Assembly: GCA_963971575.1 (NCBI GenBank)
Contig: OZ020625.1
Span: 14,547,646-14,611,645 of the forward strand
Reading direction: 5' to 3'
Origin: Liopterus haemorrhoidalis
Taxonomy: Eukaryota > Arthropoda > Insecta > Coleoptera > Dytiscidae
Length of the DNA: 64,000 bases
Position numbers and translations under genes: made by a program. Below the pieces are notes generated by a model. It had not been told where the DNA came from, made no database searches, and was given only the letters and a program-made list of their open reading frames with translations. Positions 42,890 to 54,700 of this stretch are shown in pieces. Every line of letters begins with the position of its first letter. Position 1 is the first letter of the stretch.

Positions 42890-43545
42890 TCAGGCGGTAT
42901 ATGCGGGACGTTTAAGATCCTCTTCAAAATATCACTGACTATGAACTTATTCAGAGATTTCATTTTCTAAGAAGCACTATAACACAAAAAATACTTCCTA
43001 CAGTAAATCCTAAAATTGGAGTACTACAGAAGCATAGGTTGCCTATTCCTCCAGTTGTGGCAGGCATAATTTTATTAGATATGACAAATTATTTTTCTTA
43101 ATTCATTATAATATATATTTATTTAAGAGAACACATGGAGACTTACATTTACTTAATCAACCTTAGATCTGCAAATTATTATAAGTTACCGAAAATATTG
43201 CTGTATACCTGGGTAGATATGTTAGATTTCCCGGAACTAACGAGAATATCGAAAAAAAAAATCTTCATGGATTTAATTACTATCACTGGTTTTCCTGAAG
43301 TCACTGGTTGGTTTGAAGGTACCCATATCGAAATGGGAAATCCAGGAGGCAGAAATGTGGGACTATTTTGAAATAGAAAGGGCTGGACGTGATTAAACGT
43401 GCAAGTTGTAGCAGGTATAAACTGTGAAGTCTTGGACAATGATATTCGCTGCCCAGGATCTGTCCATGACAGCAGGATATTTAACAGAAGGTAGTTCTGT
43501 TAAAATGATATTTGAAGAAAATCGATTGTTTAGAATTATTCTCGG
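42890..43545 (+). pseudogene. PIF/Harbinger nuclease (HARBI1-like) remnant
   Basis: Starts with ITDYELIQRFHFLRSTITQK (N-terminal helical region). From 43135 it gives FPEVTGWFEGTHIEMGNPGG then RNVGLF, the DDE_4 block around the first catalytic residues (family ..G.IDGTHI...NPGG). NVQVVAGINCEVLD and CPGSVHDSRIF (43398-43480) follow, holding the second acidic site. Stops and frameshifts throughout, and the third catalytic segment is lost. No terminal repeats assigned. Confidence 0.75.
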
Positions 43546-43609
43546 TGGTAATGCTTATAGCAACTTTTATTCTACGCCATTTTACAAACTAATAAAAAAA
43601 ATAATTATA

Positions 43610-44016
43610 CAGTCTGTTCCAAACGGTTAAGCGGAACTAAATTTTGCAATCTAGTTACTTTCATCGTTTAAATCGTGCTTTTCGACCGTTTTGTTTAAGC
43701 TTTGTAAATCATACTTACAATACACATTTTTTGTTAAGGTTAATATCATTTTAAATTGTCATTTTCTTTATATTTTGATTTTTTGTGTCATTCTTAATAC
43801 AAATTTCCCGTTTATTAATTTTTTTGTCATTAAAATATATTAAAAAAATAATTTAATATTGACATAGGTCATTCGTTTCCATGGTTTCATTGTTGTAATT
43901 TTAAATTTTGACATTGCAACGTGAAAAATTAAATAACCCAAGCAAGGTCCTTTGTCGTGACAACCTAAAAGAACGAAATTCCCATTTAGTTCCGCCTAAG
44001 CGTTTGAAACAGACTG
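43610..44016 (-). mobile_element. Mariner-type MITE, copy 2
   Basis: 407 bp, CAGTCTGTTCCAAACGGTTA to its inverse, TA duplication on both sides (43608-43609, 44017-44018). Opposite orientation to copies 1 and 3 as judged by internal sequence. Confidence 0.9.
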
Positions 44017-44356
44017 TAAGTACCTACATAAGTATAATTATGTCGTATATTTATTTATAATAAATTACTCAAATTACATTATAAGTTTTTCTAAAATTTT
44101 TGTTTTTAAAGTTTCTTACATTAATTATTCTTTGGCTATATTTTTTCTTATTTCTTGCTCTTCTACTTGCAGCTGTTGTTTATACATATATTTTAAGCCG
44201 GTATTCTTCGGACGAAAAATATGAATTTCTTCATCTTGCGGGATATTTTTTTCTTAGTTCTTCATTCTAACATCTTATTATTTTTCAATTGCAGTATATC
44301 TTGATGTGTACGCAATTTTATTATTTTTTTGCTTATTTTCTTAATACTTTTAATTA

Positions 44357-44762
44357 CAGTCTGTTCCAAACGGTTAAGCGGAACTAAATGGGAATTTAGT
44401 TCTTTTAGGTTGTCAGGAGAAGGGACCTTGCTTGGGATATTTCATTTTTCACGTTGGGATGTCAAAATTTAAAATTCCAACAATGAAACCATGGAAACGA
44501 ATGACATATGTCAAAATTAAATATTTTTTTAGATATTTTAATGACAAAAAAATAAATAAATTGGAAATTTGTATTAAGAATGACACAAAAAATCCAAACA
44601 TAAAGAAAATGACATTTTAAAATGATATTAACCTTAACCAAAAAATGTTTATTGTAAGTATGATTTACAAAGCTTAAACAAAACGGCCGAAAGGCACGAT
44701 TTAAACGATGAAAGTAACTAGATTGCAAAATCTAGTTCCGCTTAACCGTTTGGAACAGACTG
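44357..44762 (+). mobile_element. Mariner-type MITE, copy 3
   Basis: 406 bp, TA on both sides (44355-44356, 44763-44764). An isolated extra terminus (GTTTGGAACAGACTGTA, about 44773-44790) follows at once, a remnant of another copy. Confidence 0.9.
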
Positions 44763-45168
44763 TATATGTTGTTGTTTGGAACAGACTGTATATATATATA
44801 AAATACACATTATTTTTTCGAACTAAGTTTTTGAAAATACACTACTGTCAAAATGTTTATTAAACTCACTACCAAAACGTTTCCATAGCTATTACTTAAT
44901 ATTTTATTTTGACGTCATCAAATTATTGACGTTTTCCCTCAACCGTCCCTCAAGTTAGTGACTCATTTACAATTGTTTTTGAATAATTAAAGTGAGTGAG
45001 GGAACGATTCAACCTAAAATGAGTGTGAGATGAGGTGAGGTTGAGGTGAGGATTAGGAACGTTTATGAATTCGGCCCTAAATGTCATAACATCCTTCACA
45101 CACCATCACTATGGTGATGTTACTATGGAATTGTCTATATAAATTATTTGGTAGATCGCCTCTCCAAC

Positions 45169-45300
45169 ACCTCCCCTTTTAGGTTATAAGCTAGTCGTAC
45201 TGGTGGTACAGAGGTTCTATTAGATCGGCATAGAGTTGGTTGTGGCTGAGGTTCCAGAGTTTCCAAGGCTTCGTCTTGAGCTGGAACTTCTTCTGTTATA
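45169..45300 (-). pseudogene. Gypsy pol C-terminus, polypurine tract and LTR start
   Basis: The minus strand encodes TEEVPAQDEALETLEPQPQP, then CRSNRTSVPPVRLAYNLKGE, the usual RRS.R...PP.RL..... tail of gypsy Pol. The purine tract AAAAGGGGAG (45171-45180) abuts TGTTGGAGAGG, a likely LTR start at 45169. The integrase part of the same element is at 46790-47390; a LINE and other sequence separate them. Confidence 0.6.
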
Positions 45301-45540
45301 ATAGTTACTTAATAATAGTACTTTTTAATGTTAAAAAATGTAAAGTAATGACTTATTCCAGAAAACGCAAAATAGTCTAAGAGCTAGCAACGTCACAAAA
45401 AAGTTTATTTTAGGTCGGTTGGTTTTTCGATATTTCCCTTTCTTATTTCTTATTAAGTTAGGTAGGGATGCGGTACGTCTGGCACCTGTGAGCGGTTGCG
45501 TTTACCTGTGCGCATCTCGCCTGTACAGCCAAAAAGAGTG

Positions 45541-46748
45541 GATGTTTTGAAATCATTTTAAGACATTTAAGACATTTCAAGAAGAGATATTGCATCACTC
45601 TTGTTTTTATATAAAGTGTTTAATAATGCAATCGACTGTTCTACGATTCTAATGAATATAGGCATAAGAGTACCTGCACGTCATAACAGGATTAGGGATA
45701 GTTTATTTACGTGCAGAAGGGCTAATACTGAGCACTATGAAATGAGTCCTGTTAATAAAATGACAGCCCTTTATAATGCATATTTGTCTAGAGATAGATC
45801 CATTAATATTTTCAATTTAAATTATTCATATTTTCGAGGAATCATATTGACAATTACCAAATGATGCATAATGTCTCTAACGTGTGAAACTAAAGCTTAT
45901 TTTGTTTTAAATCACTGTGGGTGCATTCGAGTTGTACAGAGTAGAGCGAGCGCTGAGCGAACAGTTGATGGCGACGTCATGAATAGAGCACTAACGGAGC
46001 GAGCGTTCTTGTGACGTAATGTTTATAAAATCTAACCCTACAATTTTAGGCGGCGTTTTTACTGTCAGATTAGTTCACGTCAGTCATGAATCAAATATAT
46101 ATACCTCGGTTTTTCCTTGATTTTTTTTCAATGATGAAGAAATAAAATTAATTAAAAATTAAATTATAATTAATGAATTAATTTATTGAATTTTTTCCAT
46201 TTTAATTTTATGCACGGTGTATTTTAATAATGTTTTTGCTGTTTACAGAACGTCACAAATACATAAAATGGCCGTACTCTGTAGTTATAGACAAATAACA
46301 ATATTATTTGTCTAAGGCTATTATTTTTATTTTATTTATAATTTAATTTTAAACTTTCATTTCTTTCCCGCCGTTCCCCCACTTTTTTAAGTCATACTCC
46401 ATATGCTCGGTCTTAAAACCCCGAACACATAGAGCGCACTCTAAATGCTCGCTCGATCGCAAAACGAATGCAATTGAGTGTACTCCGAGCGTCAAATCGA
46501 ACACGTTTGAGTGTACAGAACGTGCTCGGAACGCTCGGAGCGTCAAATCGAATGTACCCTGTATATTTTGTTCAATTTGTTTTGTTTATTTTGTTTTGTT
46601 ATGTTTTTATATTATATATTTTTGTGTATACCTATTTACTTTTTGTGTACTTTTATGTATTCTATGTTTCTTGATATAAAGACACAATCAGGACAGTTAT
46701 GTCTGTGGTGTCTAATAAAAAAATAAATAAATAAATAAATAAATAAAT
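45541..46748 (+). pseudogene. 5'-truncated LINE 3' end inserted in the gypsy element
   Basis: Codes near 45575-45864 for the end of a LINE ORF2 (RRDIASLLFLYKVFNNAIDC, RVPARHNRIRDSLF, MTALYNAY). A 3' UTR and an (AAAT)n tail to about 46748 follow. A 641-bp MITE (45919-46559) sits in the 3' UTR. Confidence 0.7.
45919..46559. mobile_element. MITE with GGGTGCATTCGA ends
   Basis: Left GGGTGCATTCGAGTTG and right TCAAATCGAATGTACCC are inverted. TGT flanks both sides (45916-45918, 46560-46562), a 3-bp duplication. The ends are rich in GAGCG/CGCTC. Length and TSD size suggest the PIF/Harbinger group; no ORF. Confidence 0.65.
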
Positions 46749-46789
46749 AGGTTCGGTATTAATTGTTTCTGGCACTGAAAAATTTAGAT

Positions 46790-47390
46790 CAAACATATCA
46801 AGAAAAGTTAAGTAATTTTGGTTGAAACTTTTTAGCTAGATATCGTAGTAGCAGTTCCGAAGTTAGTTGACATAACGAATCCAAATCTTATTTCCGACGG
46901 ACACTTCATAAATTATATGACCTTGACGACCAGTAATAATACCAATAAGCCACGTTTTCGAATAAAAATCTCTTACGTAGACTCGATCTCCAATATGGAG
47001 AGTTCGTTTTTGAGCTCCGTGCTTTTTATTGAATTGAGCTTCCATAGCGTAATATCGCTGTCTTTTTTCTACTCGATTCGGACGAAGTAGTTCCAGTTCA
47101 GTCCTTAATTTCCTGCCTAGAAATAGTTCTGCTGGTGATTTGCTATTTAATGCAGGATTACGAGACGATCTATAAACCATTGATAATGTAGAAAGTGCTT
47201 CTGGGATGCTTTCCTCTCCTTTTAATTTGCGTAACGCACGTTTAAAAGTATCCACAAAACGTTCTGCCTGCCCATTGGACATTGGATGAAAAATAGAAGT
47301 TTTGTAATGTTCAATGCCATATGCTTTGCAGTATTCGATGAATTTGGTAGAAGTGAATTGAGTACCATTGTCAGACACAATAAATCTTCC
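46790..47390 (-). pseudogene. Gypsy integrase C-terminal half
   Basis: The minus strand gives SDNGTQFTSTKFIEYCKAYG (second Asp of DDE), IFHPMSNGQAERFVDTFKRA (Glu of DDE), PAELFLGRKLRTELELLRP and a C-terminal GDRVYVRDF. A TAA replaces the usual codon after RYVN, a single nonsense change. The N-terminal part is cut off at 47390, next to the dispersed repeat. Confidence 0.85.
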
Positions 47391-47778
47391 CCACTATATA
47401 AATTTAGTAAGTGAATGATGATTATTTAGGATGCCAAAACAAATTTTGTCAAAATATTTTTTTATGAATTTTAATTCGAATGCCTAATACCATTATATAA
47501 GTTTTTAAATATATGCAGTATTCTTTTTATATAGCAAGATTCATTAAGATTTTGAAAAATGCGCCTATGGCTGCCATTGGTTGCTTAAATCATAAGCTCC
47601 GCCCCTCTGATTTCGCATACATTCGAATATAGAATTTAATTATAATTTCAATACTTCCCACTGGTTATTAAATTGACGCTTTTAAAAATTAAATGCAACA
47701 TTTACCAAAATATAACTAGAATTTTGACAAAATAATTTAAACAAAATAAAAATGCAAAAAAACAGAAATAATAAAATT

Positions 47779-47847
47779 CAAAGGAATCGAACTGTAGTTT
47801 GCAAATCAGGAAGCAAGTACGCTACGCACTACGCTACGGGCGCTTAC
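47779..47847 (-). ncRNA. tRNA-like module in repeat copy B
   Basis: The minus strand reads GCGCCCGTAGCGTAGTGCGT (A-box-like) and ACAGTTCGATTCCTTTGAAT (good B-box). It is followed by TTTTATTATTTC. Unrelated in sequence to the module in copy A. Confidence 0.5.
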
Positions 47848-47897
47848 TTATTTGCTATGTTACATAGCGAATTAAATATTTAACATATTTTAGTTAA

Positions 47898-48129
47898 CCT
47901 TTATCGTACGGAATTTATTTTCAATTGTACTACCTGAATTTTTTCAGTAAGTACGATATTTGCTTTCCTAGAAAATTGTCTCGGTATAAGTTTTATTGCA
48001 TTTATATGAAGCATATATTGTGCTTCATAGAAATTAGTCATTTGTCATTTCTATGTGCAATATATTGCACGTTCGTCCGGCAAGGAATACACACAGCGTG
48101 CAATATATTGCACGTTCGTCCGATAAAGG
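47898..48129. mobile_element. piggyBac-type MITE with TTAA duplication
   Basis: 232 bp, CCTTTATCGTACG...CGTCCGATAAAGG, flanked by TTAA on both sides (47894-47897, 48130-48133). Contains two copies of GTGCAATATATTGCACGTTC-like palindrome. Absent from repeat copy A, which supplies the empty site. Confidence 0.85.
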
Positions 48130-48536
48130 TTAAAAACACAAAAAATTCGTTATTTTCCGAAAACATAATCTGATCAAAAATTCCTGTTGAACTATTCTGG
48201 TTCACACCAATATACATTACTTTGAATTTTTGCAGATTTTAGTTTAAACCATCTGGGCTACAGGGTGTGGGACAAATTTTTAAGGGATTTGATAGCCTAA
48301 TCACATGTTTTGTTTTTTCGATAAGCACATATTTGTTTATACTTTTAGGGGAATATGTTTTTTAGATGTTTTAGTATTTTTCCTATGTGCGGGTCAAAGC
48401 GTTGTATAAGCATGCCAAATTTCAACTCTCTAGGTTTAGCCGTTTGGCTACAATTTTCACCGAACAGACAGACAGACGACAAAACGACGGTATAAGGGTT
48501 TTTTAGTCATACCTACAAAACGCTAAAAAGAAGGAT

Positions 48537-50311
48537 TTGGGGTGTTTTACTGTATTGCTTAAGGCCGGTTTTATCTTTGTGGGGGGTCGCTTTACTTTTT
48601 AATCTCTTATTTTTTTGCGGCGGTTCGGTTAGTTTTTATTCTTATTTATTTGGTCCGCTGTAGATGATTGCTCGATTGTCTAGGTAACATCACGCCCGTA
48701 AACGTCAAAAATATTCTTAATACAAGATGCCCGGTCCAGCATATTTACGGCAAGAATCAAAGTATTAAATGGTAATAATGGTTCAGGATAGCTTTTTGGA
48801 CGTGCGAGATAATATTTTGAGGTATCAGAAAACATTTTTCAAAGAACCTGGGCTATTCTTCTCCTTCAATTGGAGTGTTTCTAGACTTAACTAAGGCCTT
48901 TGATACAATAAATCATCAAATACTTTTTGATAAATTAGAGTTATATGGTATTCGCGGTCTATCGCTAAATCTCTTAAAAAGCTATCTAAAAGAAAGAACG
49001 CAAATAGTAAAAATTAATAATATAACCAGTGAACAAAAAACTGTTACTTGTGGAGTACCTCAAGGAACTGTCCTAGGTCCACTTCTCTTTGTGATATTTA
49101 TTAATGATATGCTGGAAAAATGTCCTAATTCAACATTGATTTCTTATGCAGATGACACAGTGCTTTATGTCTCTGGATCTACATGGGAAGATGTAGTTGC
49201 AAAAACATCTAATGAACTATCTACACTTAAATATTGGTTCGATAATAACACATTGACCCTAAATTTTAATAAGACCAAATACGTAACATTTACTTCATAC
49301 GCTTCTGGCATTCCAGATATCAATAAAATTATAATCCACGAAGTGCATTGCAATAAGGATCACTGCAACTGTACAAGTAATGTTGTAAGAACGGACGCAA
49401 TAAAATATCTAGGCATTTATGTTGACACGCATTTAAGATGGGATGTTCATGCGTACAATCTTTAAAATAAACTTAGAAAATTTATTTACTTATTTAAGAT
49501 ACTTCGACATATTCTTGATATGAAATCTTTAAAAATATTATATTTTGGCTTCATACAATCTGTCCTAAGCTACGGTATATTAGTTTGGGGAGGGGCTTTG
49601 GACTGTCATCTTAAAAAGCTCGATATAATACAAAAATTACTTCTCAAAATAATTTATAAAAAGGACTTTAGGTACCCCAGTCATAGATTGTTTACTGAGA
49701 CTAAAGTCTTTGATTTAAAGCAACTCTATTTTTTTGGCAGTTACCAAGTATATGTTCAAATATAAAAAAAATAATTTATTGCGTTTCCCGAATCATACAT
49801 ATTCAACAAGAATTAAATCCCAGAATCTCAGTTACTCATTTGATTCAAGAAAAGTCATTGGTCGAACCTATTTTTTGTACTACATTCCTTTAATATACAA
49901 TTTGTTAACAAAGTACACGAATTTTGAAAGTATTGTCATTCTTAGCTACCATGCATATATCAAGACTATCAAAAAAATTATTTACTCAGTCGACAGACAA
50001 ATAATTTCTCTTACATTTCATCATACATAAAACCAGATTTACTTTGAAAATACATATGTATATGATTTAGATTATTATAATGTATCAATGTATTTTAGTG
50101 AAAAAAAAAAAAAAAAAATTTTTGTATATATAATTTTGTATATTATACATGTTATATTTGGCATCACGACAAGCCTAGCTTAGTAATGCCAACGTAATAA
50201 AATAAAACTGTACTCCTATATTATTAGAATTTAAATTTAAGTACATCTATTTACGGTCGATAATTATATATTTTTTTTTTCTTAACTGTAATTAATATGG
50301 TAAATAAATGA

Positions 50312-50344
<33 letters not shown>

Positions 50345-50545
50345 TGAGCATTTTGAGGCAAAAATATGCTTACAAGATTTCAAAAGGTAACAGCTGTCAA
50401 TTTTTTTGCATTTTAAAATGTGGCGAGATTTCACATTTTGAACGTGTTTCTGGACAGAAGATAACTAATTAAGGAATTAAGGTAAATTTCCATAAAATAG
50501 TGTTAAAAAAAGATTATTTTAAAACACAAGGAAATGAAGAGTTTT
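48537..50545 (+). repeat. Segmental duplicate D1, split by a LINE
   Basis: 48537-48852 plus 50342-50545 match 50790-51735 (D2). Shared: TTTATCTTTGTGGGGGGTCGC, GGTCCGCTGTAGA, ATAATATTTTGAGG and AACTAATTAAGGA. The junctions define the LINE insertion in D1 and the MITE insertion in D2. A 118-codon frame in D2 (50809-51165) is broken in D1, so coding is doubtful. Confidence 0.8.
48853..50341 (+). pseudogene. 5'-truncated LINE with RT domain
   Basis: Codes from about 48870: FLDLTKAFDTINHQILFDKL, GVPQGTVLGPLLFVIF, the catalytic SYADDTVLY and KYLGIYVD (to 49465). After frame breaks come SVLSYGILVWGGA (49550) and ARTYFLYYIPLIYN-like ends. The tail is (TTA)n at 50310-50341. CR1/jockey superfamily. 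The D2 copy shows the empty site AACCTGGGACATTATTTGAG. Confidence 0.85.
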
Positions 50546-50550
50546 ATAAT

Positions 50551-50654
50551 CGACAAGTGCGGCAAAATGCCTTATTATATTAGAACGAGTCGCGAAGCAA
50601 CGAGTTTTATTAACGTAGGGGAAAAGACTGGCATAGCCGGGTTGAGGCCCTTAG
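50551..50654 (+). mobile_element. Helitron-like 3' end, copy 2
   Basis: CGAGTCGCGAAGCAACGAG, then GGCATAGCCGGGTTGAGGCC and CTTAG before T. Similar to 24001-24110 over the whole length, with a weakened hairpin. Confidence 0.45.
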
Positions 50655-50789
50655 TCTCTTATTAAATTCTGTGATACGGTTATGTTTGTATGTATTTCAG
50701 GGTATGAATATTAGTTATCCCTTGAGAACTCGAAAATCGAAAGGCTTTGTTTGCGAGCGTCGGGTGTGTCCGAACTAAAAAAATGAGGG

Positions 50790-51735
50790 TTCGGGGTGTT
50801 TTCCTGTATTGCTTTTATCTTTGTGGGGGGTCGCATTTCTTTTCAATTTCTTATTTTTTCGGCGGTTCGGTCAGTTTTTTATTCTTATTTGTTTGGTCCG
50901 CTGTAGACGATTGCTCGATTGTCTAGGTGATGTCACGCCCGTAAACATCAAAAATATTCTTAATACAAGATTAATTAATTCTGAATACAAGGAATACATT
51001 TATTTACGGCAAGAATCAAAGTGTAAAACGGTAATAATGGTTCAAGATAGCTTTTTTGACGAGCGAGATAATATTTTGAGGCATCAGAAAACATTTTTCA
51101 TAGAACCTGGGACATTATTTGAGCATTTTGAGGCAAAAATATACTTACAAGATTTCAAAAGGTGACAGCTTTCAAATTTTTTGCATTTTAAAATGTGACG
51201 AGATTTCACATTTTGAACGTAAAGTCTGTTCCAAATGGTTAGGCGGAACTAGATTTTGCAATCTAGTTACTTTCATCGTTTAAATCATGCTTTTTGGCCG
51301 TTTTGTTTAAGCTTTGTAAATCATACTTGCAACAAACATTTTTTGGTTAAGGTTAATATCATTTTAAAATGTCATTTTCTTTATATTTTTTTTTTCTTGT
51401 GTCATTCTTAATACAAATATCCCATTTATTTATTTTTTTGTCATTAAAATATGTAAGAAAAATAATTTAATTTTGACATATGTCATTCGTTTCCATGGTT
51501 TCATTGTTGGAATTTTAAATTTTGACATTCCAACGTGAAAAATTAAATAACCCAAGCAAGGTCCCTTTTCGTGACAACCTAAAAGAATGAAATTCCCATT
51601 TAGTTCCGCCTAACCGTTTGAAACAGACTGTATTTCTTGACAGAAGAAAACTAATTAAGGATTTAATGTGAATTAACGATAAAGTTTAAGACAGCTGCAG
51701 GACGAGTTTGCATAAAATAGTGTTAAAAAAAGATT
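50790..51735 (+). repeat. Segmental duplicate D2, split by a MITE
   Basis: Second copy of D1. It runs to 51221, is interrupted by the mariner MITE and resumes at 51633-51735, where the DDE transposon begins. In D1 the sequence AAAAAAAGATT continues with ATTTTAAAAC, giving the empty site for that element. Confidence 0.8.
51222..51630 (-). mobile_element. Mariner-type MITE, copy 4
   Basis: 409 bp, AAGTCTGTTCC...GAAACAGACTG, TA on both sides. The uninterrupted site in D1 reads GAACGTGTTTCTGGACAG (about 50440-50458). Confidence 0.9.
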
Positions 51736-51736
51736 T

Positions 51737-54700
51737 ATATATCGTCGTTTTACTTTCGAAACCTCGTCAGTCCGTTTTTTTTTTTTTTGTTTTTGAGATT
51801 TTAACATCATTTGGTTACAAATATGCTTACTCATCTTATTTTGAAATCTCATAAGCCTAAATCAGTTATAAAACCCAATATCGGCAAATTTATAAACCTC
51901 GTATTTCATAACTGTTTAAAATTTTACTTAAAACCTCGTATGTATTTTCCCGCCAATACACTTGTTAACTGTAAGTGAGTAAACAGTGTTTTGCCAGTTA
52001 TTTCTATGAGTGTATTTCAACAATATAAATAACAATGACTGAGGAATTTAATAAGAAGGTAAGTAAAGTTTTGTTTCATAAAATTTTTACATCATGTTTT
52101 GTATAAATAATTTGATTCTGTTCACAACTAATTGTAATAAAATCTTACTAGGTTATTTTTAAAATTTCGTTCTATTTTATAAGACTTACAAGCTTTTAAC
52201 ATTCTTAAAAGTTTTTATTAGTAAATTTTATTTTATATTTAGATAATATAAAATAATAATAAAATATTAAGATGATTTTTTATTATTTTACGCCCGATTT
52301 CTCCAACTATACTTTTCTATAGTGTAAACTATTGTTGATAAAATTTAACGCGTTACCGCGGCACCTTTTTAAAACTTAAATACTTAAAATTTAAGGAAAT
52401 AATTGTAAGTAAAACTCACATTGTTGGTGCAACATTTTAAGCAAATCTTAAATTTTAAGAACTGCTTAAGGTTTAAGTAAACGTTAAGTATAATTGGCGA
52501 TACCGGGCCTTAGAAATTTAGTTACCTACTAATAAAAGAAATTTTGAAATATAGAACGACTTTCCTGCCGGACTTAGTTCAAGAGTGAAACGTATGATGT
52601 CACTTCTTGCACCTGAACCTGTTGCAAGTAATATTGAAGAATCTGCTATGGAAATAGAAGATAATAATAATATTATAAAAGAAGAGCTTCTAGTTTGCAA
52701 CGAAGTAGAGGTAATAGAAACTAAGACAGTAGACCTGACTCCAGAGGAAGTAACAGAAAATGACCAGCGCAAAATAATTATAGAAGAATTCTTAGTTCAC
52801 AACGAAGTAGAGGCATCAGAAACTCAGGCAGGAGACCTGACACAAGAGGAAATAACAGAAAATGACCAGCACAACATTATTATAGAAGAATTTTTAGTTC
52901 ACAGCGAAGTAGAGACAACAGAAACTCAACAGGAGATCTCACACAAGAGGAAGTGACAGAAAATGACCAGCGCAAAAAAGAAAGAAAACGAAAATCCGAT
53001 CTGAAAAATTGGGAGAGAAATGAAAATAAAGACAAGAGAATGAAAGGTCAAAATTATAAGGGGCTCATAAAAAAGAATGGAAAATGGACTTTTGATCAGC
53101 CACGTCGAGCAAGACAGCTTAAACCTAATTGCAACTGTAAACTCAGTAGCATAAAAGACTGTAAGATAAAATGCAGGCTTTTCTCTGAAGAAGAAAGGCT
53201 TAGTATTTTCACACGTTTTTGGGAACAGATGTCATGGGATCAGCGGAAAACCTATGTAGGTAGCCTAGTAGACTTTACTTCTGCTAAGGACCAAAAGAAT
53301 ACGAAAAATCCAGTATCACGACGAGAAGTTAGTTTGCAGTATCATCTAAAGAAAAGTGGCATTCGTGTTAGGGTGTGTAAAAAAATGTTTGTTAACACAT
53401 TGAATATTGGCGAATGGTCTGTTCTTCACTGGGTAACTGCAGAAAAAAAAAAACACGTTGGTCAACAGGCTGGTCAATCTTCCCCAGTTATAACTAACAG
53501 GAACCATAGATATAATGAAAGTAGAAACGTTTTAAAAATATTTTTTGAATTGCTGCCTAAATTAGAATCACACTATTGTAGAGCATCTTCACAAAAACTT
53601 TATTCAGAGCCAATCTGGCAGTCAAAACTCTCACTTTACAACGAGTATGTTAAATACTGTAAAGACAGGAACACGGCATCTCTTAGTACAAAAGTTTTTT
53701 ATGAGGAATTTCAAGATAAACGGCCGAGCTTATTTCGCCCAAAAAAACATCAGTGCGATCTGTGTGTAGCATATCATGCAGGTAATATTACCGAAGAAGA
53801 TTACATATTGCACACTGCGAGAAAAAATAGAGCTCGGCAGGAAAAAGAACATGATAAGGAAAATGCCACGTATATTTTTTGTGTAGACATGCAATCAGTC
53901 TTGTTATGCCCTATGCTGAAAGCATCCTCAATATATTACAAGAAAAAACTTGTAGTCCACAATTACACTATCTATAACATGAAAACAAAAGACGGGTATT
54001 GTTACTTATGGCACGAGGGAGAGGGCAACGTTTCGGCGAACGAATTTGCCACTATTTTAAACGACTTTATTAACAACAAGTCCGGGGTGAAACCGAATGA
54101 TGAAATAATAATTTATAGCGACGGGTGCGGGTATCAAAACCGAAATGTTGTCCTTGGAAATGCATTGCTTCTTTTGGCAAAAAAAAAAAAAAAAAAAAAT
54201 AATATTGTGCAAAAATATTTAGTTTCGGGACATACACAGATGGAGTGTGATAGTATGCACTCCACGATTGAAAGAAAACTCCGAAATCGTGACATATATT
54301 CACCGGCTGACTATATCCATGCATGAAAATATGCCAGAAGAACACCGTATTCTGTTGAATATCTCAGGTACACCTCGTTCAGGGATTTTAGTAAACTGAA
54401 CTTTCTAACATCCATTCGACCAGCTATGGTAGCTGGCAACCCCAAAGTCAATGATTTATGTGCTTTGAAGTATACCGAAGATGGAGTGTTTTTCAAAATC
54501 CACTTTGATGACGATTGGACCCAACTAGTAAAGAGGTCAATGAAAAAAGTTCTTGGGACCGAGCAGACCTCTTTACTGTATGATAGTCCAATAGCGATAA
54601 AAAAGTCCAAGTACGACCACCTGCAGGACTTAAAAAGAGAAATCCCCCATGACTACCACACTTTTTATGACTCCTTAAAATATATATATTTTTTTTTGTT

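Larger units (their letters stand above)
47430..48525 (-). repeat. ~1-kb dispersed repeat, copy B
   Basis: Reverse-oriented relative of 9321-10295, sharing the (GTCT)n block, GGCATGCTTATACAACG, TTTTGATCAGATTATG and the GGGGCGGAGC region. It has gained a piggyBac-type MITE (47898-48129). It carries a different tRNA-like module in the slot used by copy A. Confidence 0.8.

Noticed and set aside
43135..43371. Stand-alone host gene
   Set aside because: It is the middle of a broken Harbinger nuclease continuing on both sides in other frames.
50809..51165. 118-codon ORF in segment D2
   Set aside because: The paralogous D1 copy has an in-frame stop and amino-acid changes without a synonymous bias; there is no start ATG and no domain.
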